A stretch of DNA of 36,360 bases from JBBKXP01 sp038251315 (GTDB lineage Bacteria > Pseudomonadota > Alphaproteobacteria > Rhodobacterales > Rhodobacteraceae). Below the pieces are notes generated by a model. It searched no databases. It was not told the origin of the DNA and saw nothing but the letters and a program-made list of their open reading frames with translations. The stretch is from the NCBI GenBank assembly GCA_038251315.1, contig JBBSBK010000025.1, positions 1 through 36,360 on the forward strand, read 5' to 3'. A program made the translations under genes and the position numbers. Below are positions 30,512-36,360 of the stretch, one piece after another (the stretch's first letter is position 1; the number at the start of each line of letters is the position of its first letter).

Positions 30512-31333
30512 ATGGCAAACCATCAAGGCGATTTCATCTGGTACGAACTGATGACGACGGATGCCGATGGCGCGCGCACCTTCTACGAAGCCGTGGTCGG
30601 ATGGCATATCGAGGCCGAACCTTCGGGCGCGATGGATTATCGGATGATCGCTACCGAGAATGGTTCGGTCGCCGGACTGATGCCACTGACCACCGAAATG
30701 CAGGCCGGTGGTGCCAAACCGGCATGGCTCGGCTACGTGGCAGTCGATGATGTGGATGCGATGGCGAAATCCTTCGCCGACGGTGGTGGCGCTGTCCTTT
30801 TGCAGCCGTGGGACATCGCCAACATTGGTCGAGTGGCCCTTATCACCGACCCGCAGGGCGCGCCGCTTTACATCATGAAGCCGACCCCGCCCGCCGATAA
30901 CCCAGATATGGAAAGCCTGTCGTTCTCGTATGACACGCCGCGCGCTGGTCATTGCGCCTGGAACGAACTGGCCACAAGCGATCCGGCAGCGGCGCTGCAC
31001 TTCTACGGCCAGCGTTTCGGCTGGGTAAAGGACGGCGAGATGGATATGGGGCCAATGGGAAAGTATGAATTTTTGCGGCGCGCTGGCGACGTGCCCGAAG
31101 GATCCATGCACGGAATGATCGGTGCAGTGATGCCCAAGATGCCGCAGATGCCCGTGTCAATGTGGACCTACTATTTCCGCGTCCCGGACATCGACACGGC
31201 GGTGGCAGCGATCACTGCGAACGGCGGCAACATCGTCCAGCAGCCCATCGAGATTCCGGGCGGCGACTTTTCGATGGTTGGCGTCGATCCGCAGGGTGCG
31301 GCGTTCGCGCTCGTTGGGAGCAGGCGCAAATGA
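30512..31333 (+). CDS. Two-domain VOC (glyoxalase/bleomycin-resistance fold) protein
   Basis: A 273-residue protein of two tandem vicinal-oxygen-chelate domains. The first runs from about residue 8 (FIWYELMTTDADGARTFYEAVVGW) to about 125 (LITDPQGAPLYIMKP). The second runs from about 146 (HCAWNELATSDPAAALHFYGQRFGW) to the end (GVDPQGAAFALVG). Paired VOC domains of this type occur in antibiotic-binding, dioxygenase and glyoxalase-like proteins, so no reaction can be assigned. GGAG lies upstream of ATG 30512. A longer in-frame start at 30446 would overlap the small ORF and lacks a ribosome site. Confidence 0.87.
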   Translation: MANHQGDFIWYELMTTDADGARTFYEAVVGWHIEAEPSGAMDYRMIATENGSVAGLMPLTTEMQAGGAKPAWLGYVAVDDVDAMAKSFADGGGAVLLQPWDIANIGRVALITDPQGAPLYIMKPTPPADNPDMESLSFSYDTPRAGHCAWNELATSDPAAALHFYGQRFGWVKDGEMDMGPMGKYEFLRRAGDVPEGSMHGMIGAVMPKMPQMPVSMWTYYFRVPDIDTAVAAITANGGNIVQQPIEIPGGDFSMVGVDPQGAAFALVGSRRK

Positions 31334-31334
31334 T

Positions 31335-31397
31335 ATGTTCAAGAACACAATCTGCCTGTGGTTTTACCACGACGCCGACGCGGAAGCTGCGATTTGA
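31335..31397 (+). pseudogene. PhnB-like (VOC) gene truncated after about 20 codons
   Basis: Immediately after the VOC stop, ATG 31335 starts MFKNTICLWFYHDADAEAA, the standard opening of PhnB/3-demethylubiquinone-methyltransferase-like VOC proteins of about 150 residues. After EAA the expected RFYA continuation is lost and a TGA follows at 31395. The break coincides with the start of an insertion-sequence remnant on the other strand. The gene is therefore a fifth or sixth member of the TetR-linked unit, destroyed by insertion. Confidence 0.65.
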
Positions 31398-31660
31398 TAT
31401 CTGCTGATTACCTGTCGCATCCCGGAAGGTGATCTGGCTGTTTCCTGAACAGTTCCAACTTGAAGTCGTGCCATTCCTTCATCGCCTGCAAGGGCGTTTT
31501 TTGCTGCCAAAAAGCTGAGGTGGTTGCTGATTGTAGGGCCAGACAAAGCGGTGCAGCGTGGTCTCGAGTTCCACCACTTTTGGAGATCGAACGTCATTTC
31601 CCACCACACCGTCCTCGATCACCATATCGCGACTGGCGATTTTTTTGCGTCGCCTCCGGT
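31398..31660 (-). mobile_element. Degenerate IS481/IS3-like transposase C-terminus
   Basis: On the minus strand the sequence from about 31570 downward reads ELETTLHRFVWPYNQQ, then after a frame change TPLQAMKEWHDF and FRKQPDHLPGCDR with a stop at 31408. These blocks are characteristic of the C-terminal end of IS481-type (DDE) transposases. At least one frameshift is needed, so it is inactive. The upstream part of the transposase is not recognisable. The stretch 31661-31890 is AT-richer and holds no gene that I can support. Confidence 0.6.
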
Positions 31661-31891
31661 GTGAGATAGCTGACTGGTATAGTTTTCCTCATCCGGCGCC
31701 TCTAACCGTATCGATTCCCATCGCGCAGGCTCTCAGGTGAAAATTTTTGCAACAATGCCCTTCGGAATACATAGCTAACCCGCTTTACTTATTGATGGAA
31801 AGGCTCGGTTATGACAACTTTTCACTATGGATCGGGGTTAAAAAGCCGCCAGAATTGAGGTAAATTCCGTATTGACGGGGGAGCGACGAAA

Positions 31892-32266
31892 ATGGCGAAA
31901 GGTGCATTGTTCATAAGCTGGGGGCCACTAATACCCGGACGCGAAGAAATTGGCGCTGGCGTGTTGCAGGGCGCGATGCAGCTCCTGGAGGTCTATCGTG
32001 GTGCAGGGCGGATCGACGGTTTCGATGTCTATACTCTTGAACCGCACCGTGGGGACCTTCAGGGTTTTGTGATCCTCACTGGCGATAAGGACGTGCTGGC
32101 CATTTTACGTGTGGACGATGAGTTTGTGAAAACCATTGTGGGTGTACAGCTTGTGCATCAAAAGGTAGGTGTCGTAGGGGCCCGGACTGGGGCTGAGATG
32201 ATGGCACTTTTCGGCATGTGGGCGGAGCAGGAGGCGAACCTTTTGGAATCTGGCCACGAAGCCTGA
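31892..32266 (+). CDS. Conserved hypothetical protein (124 aa)
   Basis: ATG 31892 follows GGGGGAG. The protein starts MAKGALFISWGPLIPGRE and contains LEPHRGDLQGFVILTGDKDVLAILR, a pattern I recall from uncharacterised alphaproteobacterial proteins of similar length. No transmembrane segment or signal is evident. It stands alone between the insertion-sequence remnant and the DUF1232 gene. Function is unknown. The 219 bp after it (32267-32485) shows nothing that I can name. Confidence 0.65.
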   Translation: MAKGALFISWGPLIPGREEIGAGVLQGAMQLLEVYRGAGRIDGFDVYTLEPHRGDLQGFVILTGDKDVLAILRVDDEFVKTIVGVQLVHQKVGVVGARTGAEMMALFGMWAEQEANLLESGHEA

Positions 32267-32485
32267 TATCTGAACTACCAAGATCGTGGACGGCACAGCT
32301 TGGTTTGGTTTTGGATTTATGGCAGCGCGGGTTGTGATTCCAACAGCTAGGACATTGTATTCGCTCTGGCAGAAAAGCCATATCGTCGTCTCGACGACCA
32401 CTTCAATTCCGGACCTTGGATGAAAATCCTGCGGCCGAATCAGTCTTTCAGATGGTTCAGTCACATCAAGGATCGTCCGTCGGCC

Positions 32486-32896
32486 TCAGAAACCAAGACG
32501 GGCAAAGGCCGCGTGACCCCACCACGCAATGGCACCACCGGCAACCAACCAGATCACCACAATCGCAATCGCGCCGGTACGGCTAGCCGGACGTGCCATG
32601 CGGCCGTCCGCTTTGGCTCTGAGTTCGGCCATCACACCTGCGGGCACGAGACGGACGGCAAGCAGGATTCCGAGCGGCACAAGGATCACGTCATCAAGGT
32701 AGCCGAGGACTGGAATGAAATCGGGGATCAGGTCTATCGGGCTCAGGGCATAGGCGGCGACGCAGGCTGCGATAACTTTCGCAAACCACGGCACACGCGG
32801 ATCGCGGGCCGCAAGGTATAGCGCGACCACATCGCGTTTGATCGTGCGTGCCCAGACCCGGAGCCGGTTCAGGACCGAATGCCATTCGTTGCGCAT
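32486..32896 (-). CDS. YkvA/DUF1232 membrane protein
   Basis: A 136-residue protein with the DUF1232 core: DPRVPWFAKVIAACVAAYALSPIDLIPDFIPVLGYLDDVI, of which the SPIDLIPDFIPVLGYLDD block is diagnostic. A second hydrophobic helix near the C-terminus (AIAIVVIWLVAGGAIAWWG) suggests membrane anchoring. ATG 32896 is chosen because AAGGA lies 6 bases upstream; the adjacent ATG at 32899 is too close. The family function is unknown. Confidence 0.87.
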   Translation of the reverse strand: MRNEWHSVLNRLRVWARTIKRDVVALYLAARDPRVPWFAKVIAACVAAYALSPIDLIPDFIPVLGYLDDVILVPLGILLAVRLVPAGVMAELRAKADGRMARPASRTGAIAIVVIWLVAGGAIAWWGHAAFARLGF

Positions 32897-33013
32897 CATG
32901 TTCCTTATTCGCCCGCCGCTTGGTTGCGCGGGCTGCTGTAGCCACCGCAAGGACGGGTCCAAAAATGTCGCCGGCGCGCCATCCGATTTGTCCGGCAGGG
33001 CGCAGAGCCGGGA

Positions 33014-33904
33014 TTATACACCGTTGGCTTTCGCGATGAAATCCGACAGGTGCGGGACATAATCTTCCGCCCCGTTGCCACCTGTCGCCATGGCCAGCGC
33101 GAAAGAGTTCTTCACTGCGCTGGCCAACGGTGTGGCCACCGTTGCGGCGTTCGCCATCGATTCGACATAGCGCATGTCTTTGTAGGCATTTCCCAAGGTG
33201 AACTTATGCGCATCGCGGTTGCCTTCCAGCGCATAGCCCATGAAAGTCTGATAGAAGCCGCAATCCATCCGGCCGCCGCGAATGACCTTGTCAAACTCGG
33301 TGACCGGAATGCCGACCTTGCGCGCCAAGGTCAGCGCCTCGGCATACAGTGCTGCATAACCCAGCGAAATGAAGTTGTTCAGAAGCTTCATCTTGTGGCC
33401 GTCGCCGACCGCGCCGATGTGCACGATCTTCGACGCCCAGGTGGCGATGATCGGCTGCACCCGCGCAAAGGTGTCGTCGCTTGCACCCACCATGCAATCA
33501 AGCGTGCCGGACCAAGCTTCTTTCGGGGTGCGCGACAGCGGGGCATCGACAAAATCGACGCCCATCTCGGACAACTCTGACGCCAGACGCAGACTGACAG
33601 TCGGGTCTGAGGTCGAGCAATCCACGATCACTGCGCCCTTTGCCAGACCGGGTTTCATTGCAGTTACCGCTGCCACGACTTCGGGCGCGCCGGTCAGGCA
33701 CAAGAATATTGCGCTGCACTGACGCGCGAGATCCTCCAGCGAAGTGGCTTCCACAGCCCCGCGGCTGACCAGATCATCCACCGCCGCGCGTTTGCGATGC
33801 GCCACCACTGTCAGGGGATAGCCCTTATCGACGATGTTCCTGGCCATGCCGTGACCCATCAGGCCAGTACCGACGAATCCAACCTTTTCATGCGTCGGCG
33901 TCAT
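33014..33904 (-). CDS. NAD(P)-dependent beta-hydroxyacid dehydrogenase (GarR/HIBADH family)
   Basis: A 296-residue beta-hydroxyacid dehydrogenase. The Rossmann motif GFVGTGLMGHGMARN starts at residue 9, the substrate motif DCSTSDP lies at 95-101, and the catalytic Lys173 is in GHKMKLLNN (G-x3-K-x3-N). Start ATG 33904 has GGAGA 7 bases upstream. It follows the altronate/galactarate dehydratase-family gene by 58 bp in the same direction. In sugar-acid pathways such enzymes reduce tartronate semialdehyde or oxidise related hydroxyacids, which fits its neighbour; 3-hydroxyisobutyrate is an alternative substrate. Confidence 0.88.
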   Translation of the reverse strand: MTPTHEKVGFVGTGLMGHGMARNIVDKGYPLTVVAHRKRAAVDDLVSRGAVEATSLEDLARQCSAIFLCLTGAPEVVAAVTAMKPGLAKGAVIVDCSTSDPTVSLRLASELSEMGVDFVDAPLSRTPKEAWSGTLDCMVGASDDTFARVQPIIATWASKIVHIGAVGDGHKMKLLNNFISLGYAALYAEALTLARKVGIPVTEFDKVIRGGRMDCGFYQTFMGYALEGNRDAHKFTLGNAYKDMRYVESMANAATVATPLASAVKNSFALAMATGGNGAEDYVPHLSDFIAKANGV

Positions 33905-33962
33905 AATCATTCTCCAGATGTGGCACGACAGGACTTTCCATCCGGCTGCGTCGCTGCCTCCG

Positions 33963-35489
33963 TTACATCGTCGCGCCGATCTGCCAGGGCACGAACTCTG
34001 CGCCGCCAAATCCCAGCGCCTCGCTCTTGGTGACGTCTCCCGAGGCTACGCGCAACATCAGATCAAGGATCTCGGCGCCCTTTGCTGCAAAGCTGACGCC
34101 CTCGTCAATGATGTCGCCACAATTGATGTCCATGTCCTCCGTCATCCGGCCATACATTTCAGAATTCGTGGCAAGCTTGATGCAGGGCACCGGCATGTAG
34201 CCCGAGACCGAACCGCGCCCGGTGGTAAACGCGATCAGGTTCGCGCCGCTGGCAATCTGGCCGGTGACCGAACAGGGGTCGTAGCCGGGGCTGTCCATGT
34301 AGACAAAGCCTGCCTTGTCGATCGGTTCGGCGAATTTGTAGACGTCCATCAGCGGCGCGGTGCCGCCCTTGGCAACCGCACCCAGCGATTTTTCCAGGAT
34401 TGTCGTCAACCCGCCCTTCTTGTTGCCGGGCGAAGGGTTGTTGTCCATCTGCCCGCCGTTCTGCGCCGTGTAACTTTCCCACCAGCGAATCCGCTCGATC
34501 AGCTTTTCACCCACCTGCGTGCTGACGGCGCGGCGAGTCAGAAGATGCTCGGCCCCGTAGATCTCTGGCGTTTCCGAAAGGATGGTCGTACCGCCCAGCG
34601 CCACCAGCAGGTCAGAGGCCACGCCCAGCGCGGGGTTCGCGGTGATCCCGGAATAGCCGTCCGACCCGCCGCACTGCATCCCCACCATCAGGGCAGAGGC
34701 GGGGGCAGGTGTGCGGGTGGCCTGCGCGGCATTGACGGCCATCTCCTTCAACATCGCGAGGCCCCGTTCAACCGTCTTGCGCGTGCCGCCGGTCTGCTGG
34801 ATCGTCATGTAGCGAAAATTGCCGTCCGCACGCATTCGCCCCTGGCCGATCAGGTCGGCGATCTGCATCACCTCGCAGCCCAAACCCACAAGCAGGATGC
34901 CGCCGAAATTCGGGTTGCGGGCGTAGCCCTGCAAAGTGCGGTACAGCGTTTGATACCCTTCGTTGTCGCCCGCCATGCCGCAGCCCGTGCCATGCACAAT
35001 CGGCACCACGCCGTCGATGCCGGGCATGTCGCCCAACCAGTCGGACCGCTCGGCCGCCTCGGCGATGAACCGCGCCACCGAGCCGGCACAGTTGACCGAC
35101 GTCAGGATGCCAAGGTAATTGCGCGTACCCACCCGCCCGTCGGGCCGGTGATAGCCCATGAAGTGCCGCGTTGTGTCGGGGTCAGGCAAAGTCCGCAGGT
35201 CAGTGCCGAAGGCATAATCCTGATCGTGCGCCCCCATTCCGAGGTTGTGGGTATGCACATGGGCGCATGCCGCAATCGCCTCGCGGGCTAGTCCGATGAT
35301 CTGGCCATAGCGTATCACCTGCGCCCCAACCGCGATATCGGTAAACGCAATCTTGTGACCACGCGGAACCGGCGCGATTAGCGGCATCGCCATTTCGTCG
35401 AAACGCTCGCCTGCAGCAAGGTCCGCCAGCGCGATCATCACGTTGTCCGAGGGGTTCAGGCGGATCGCCCGGGATTTTGACGCGTTCAC
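33963..35489 (-). CDS. Altronate/galactarate dehydratase-family enzyme (UxaA/GarD)
   Basis: A 508-residue UxaA-family hydro-lyase with an N-terminal SAF domain (about 1-95, IRLNPSDNVMIALADLAAGE) joined to the catalytic GarD-type region. Recognisable segments include VHTHNLGMG near residue 78, GYHRPDGRVGTRNYLGIL, HGTGCGMAGDNEGYQTL, GLGCEVMQIADL, MQCGGSDGYSGITANPA and SPGYDPCSVTGQIASGAN, with conserved His and Cys for metal binding. It dehydrates a sugar acid to a 2-keto-3-deoxy acid. GTG 35489 follows GGAGAG. It is divergent from the GntR gene, which probably regulates it. Whether the substrate is altronate, galactarate or another aldarate cannot be told. Confidence 0.88.
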   Translation of the reverse strand: MNASKSRAIRLNPSDNVMIALADLAAGERFDEMAMPLIAPVPRGHKIAFTDIAVGAQVIRYGQIIGLAREAIAACAHVHTHNLGMGAHDQDYAFGTDLRTLPDPDTTRHFMGYHRPDGRVGTRNYLGILTSVNCAGSVARFIAEAAERSDWLGDMPGIDGVVPIVHGTGCGMAGDNEGYQTLYRTLQGYARNPNFGGILLVGLGCEVMQIADLIGQGRMRADGNFRYMTIQQTGGTRKTVERGLAMLKEMAVNAAQATRTPAPASALMVGMQCGGSDGYSGITANPALGVASDLLVALGGTTILSETPEIYGAEHLLTRRAVSTQVGEKLIERIRWWESYTAQNGGQMDNNPSPGNKKGGLTTILEKSLGAVAKGGTAPLMDVYKFAEPIDKAGFVYMDSPGYDPCSVTGQIASGANLIAFTTGRGSVSGYMPVPCIKLATNSEMYGRMTEDMDINCGDIIDEGVSFAAKGAEILDLMLRVASGDVTKSEALGFGGAEFVPWQIGATM

Positions 35490-35523
35490 GTTGCGCTCTC
35501 CAATGACTGGCGCGGCCCTGTGC

Positions 35524-35555
35524 TTGACAGGGCTGACGGCGAGCCTAACATGTTA
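35524..35555 (+). promoter_or_regulatory. GntR-gene promoter with palindromic operator
   Basis: TTGACA (35524-35529) is followed after 16 bp by TAACAT (35546-35551). The -10 lies within TAACATGTTA (35546-35555), a perfect 10-bp palindrome, which fits autoregulation by the GntR protein. The ATG inside the palindrome (35550) would fall before the expected transcript start, so I use the GTG at 35574 with GAGGA (35562-35566). Confidence 0.55.
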
Positions 35556-35573
35556 CAGGCCGAGGACAGACAA

Positions 35574-36287
35574 GTGCAAGAGCCAAGCCGCACAAGTCAG
35601 GACCGGTTGCGCCCCTTGGACGCATTTTGCGGATCGTTGGCAAACCGGGTTTATCTGTCGCTCAAAGACGCGATTTCCGCGATCCGATATCGCCCCGGCG
35701 AGTTCATCCGCAAGTCCGAACTTTGCGACGCCTTTGGGGTCTCGCGCAGTCCGGTTGCCGAAGCGGTCTCGCGGCTGTCGGCAGAGGGGCTGGTGAACGT
35801 CATCCCGCAAACCGGCACCTTCGTCGCCCACTTTTCGATGACCGAGATCCGCGCGGGCGCCTTCCTGCGCGAGGCGATCGAGCTGGCTGCGGTCGAGCGG
35901 GTCGCGCAGACGGTCACCGATACGCAGCTGACCGAGTTGCAGCGGAACCTGCGGGTGCAGGAGGCGCTGGTGGCAGACGGTGACGACGCGGGCTTTTATC
36001 GTTTCGATAGCGAGATGCACGAGATGATCCTGTCCTTCACCGGCTACCGTCGCCTTGCGCAGGTGTCCGAAACAGCCTGGCTGCACGTGAGCCGTGCGCG
36101 GCAATTGGTGATGCCAATCGCGGGGCGCATCGCCGCGACGCTGGCCGAGCATCGGGCGATCATCGACGCGCTTGAGATGCGCGATCCGGTCGCGGCGCGG
36201 TCTGCGACGCAGTTCCATCTCAGTCAGTTGCTGATTTACATCGAACCGCTCGAACGCAAACGTCCCGACTTGTTTGGCGCAACCTGA
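35574..36287 (+). CDS. GntR-family regulator (FadR/FCD subfamily)
   Basis: A 237-residue regulator when started at GTG 35574 (GAGGA 7 bases upstream). The N-terminal winged helix reads RKSELCDAFGVSRSPVAEAV and LSAEGLVNVIPQTGTFVA; the C-terminal all-helical FCD domain includes LREAIELAAVERVA, FDSEMHEMIL and AEHRAIIDALEMRD, with His residues typical of metal-containing FCD ligand domains. It is divergent from the UxaA-family gene across 84 bp and is followed by another gene in the same direction. FCD regulators often sense sugar acids, matching the module. Confidence 0.88.
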   Translation: MQEPSRTSQDRLRPLDAFCGSLANRVYLSLKDAISAIRYRPGEFIRKSELCDAFGVSRSPVAEAVSRLSAEGLVNVIPQTGTFVAHFSMTEIRAGAFLREAIELAAVERVAQTVTDTQLTELQRNLRVQEALVADGDDAGFYRFDSEMHEMILSFTGYRRLAQVSETAWLHVSRARQLVMPIAGRIAATLAEHRAIIDALEMRDPVAARSATQFHLSQLLIYIEPLERKRPDLFGAT

Positions 36288-36307
36288 AAACACAATCGAA
36301 AGCCCCC

Positions 36308-36360
36308 ATGCCCGACCGTATCAACCGCGCCCGCTATGCCGTCCGGCTGAACGCCTTCAA
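36308..36360 (+). CDS. Start of an unidentified gene (truncated by window edge)
   Basis: ATG 36308 begins MPDRINRARYAVRLNAF and the frame is open to the end of the window. It starts 20 bp after the GntR stop, so it is probably co-transcribed with it. Too little is visible to assign a family; a role in the same sugar-acid pathway is only a guess. Confidence 0.5.
   Translation, partial: MPDRINRARYAVRLNAF

Noticed and set aside
25602..31410. Shared 14-base word ATATCTGCTGATTA near 25602 and 31397
   Set aside because: A few 14-base repeats are expected by chance in 36 kb, and the flanks differ; not treated as a repeat or attachment site.
32267..32485. Minus-strand open frame across the gap between the hypothetical gene and the DUF1232 gene
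   Set aside because: It runs into the opposite hypothetical gene, lacks a start signal and resembles no family.
1..36360. CRISPR arrays, tRNA or rRNA genes, phage or defence genes
   Set aside because: No regularly spaced repeats, cloverleaf-like sequences, rRNA segments or recognisable phage/defence proteins were seen on reading both strands.

Overview
The window looks like an alphaproteobacterial chromosome, most likely Rhodobacterales/Roseobacter group. The DNA is GC-rich, genes are tightly packed with many ATGA/TGATG overlaps, and the protein families are typical of that group. No rRNA, tRNA, CRISPR array or intact insertion sequence was seen. All functional calls come from reading motifs and family resemblance, without database searches.

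Region 1 (1-9235) is an aerobic 2-aminobenzoyl-CoA (anthranilyl-CoA) degradation block. It holds a FAD monooxygenase/old-yellow-enzyme fusion resembling 2-aminobenzoyl-CoA monooxygenase/reductase, an SDR dehydrogenase, an enoyl-CoA hydratase, an acyl-CoA dehydrogenase (cut by the window edge), a hotdog thioesterase, a Rid-family protein and a MarR regulator. Inserted in it is a small transport operon: an amino-acid type solute-binding protein, one permease and an aminotransferase.

Region 2 (9254-14321) is a complete Dpp/Opp-type ABC importer. Region 3 (14497-28275) is a cluster for an indole or tryptophan-derived substrate. It contains two paralogous phytoene-desaturase-like FAD oxidoreductases, a cyclase-family metal hydrolase resembling isatin hydrolase, a second MarR regulator, a two-gene indolepyruvate ferredoxin oxidoreductase (IorA/IorB type), an aminotransferase, a metallo-beta-lactamase-fold hydrolase, an SDR, a kynureninase-fold PLP enzyme and a kynureninase.

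Two sets of repeated promoter motifs tie these regions together. Motif A (ATGCA-NN-TGCAT) lies upstream of five transcription units: the amino-acid transporter, the peptide-type transporter, the FAD oxidoreductase/hydrolase pair, iorAB, and the SDR/PLP-enzyme pair. In the iorA promoter it fills the spacer between -35 and -10. Motif B (TTCAA-N4-AAACTT-N3-GCTTGAA) lies upstream of the first MarR gene, between the monooxygenase and thioesterase genes, and upstream of kynureninase. I infer one MarR protein per motif. The main hypothesis is an indole-to-anthranilyl-CoA route. The hydrolase would open isatin to isatinate (2-aminophenylglyoxylate), and the IorAB-type enzyme would convert this aryl-2-oxoacid directly to 2-aminobenzoyl-CoA, avoiding an ATP-dependent CoA ligase (none is present in the window). 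The monooxygenase/reductase and beta-oxidation genes would then degrade it.

Region 4 (28276-32896) is a less ordered accessory stretch: a decayed region with an IS6-like transposase fragment, a TetR gene with a perfect palindromic operator, a DoxX-like protein, several small conserved proteins, a two-domain VOC protein, a PhnB-like gene cut off after about 20 codons next to an IS481-like transposase remnant, a conserved hypothetical and a YkvA/DUF1232 membrane protein. Region 5 (33014-36360) is a sugar-acid module: a beta-hydroxyacid dehydrogenase, an altronate/galactarate dehydratase-family enzyme, a divergent GntR/FadR regulator and the first codons of another gene.
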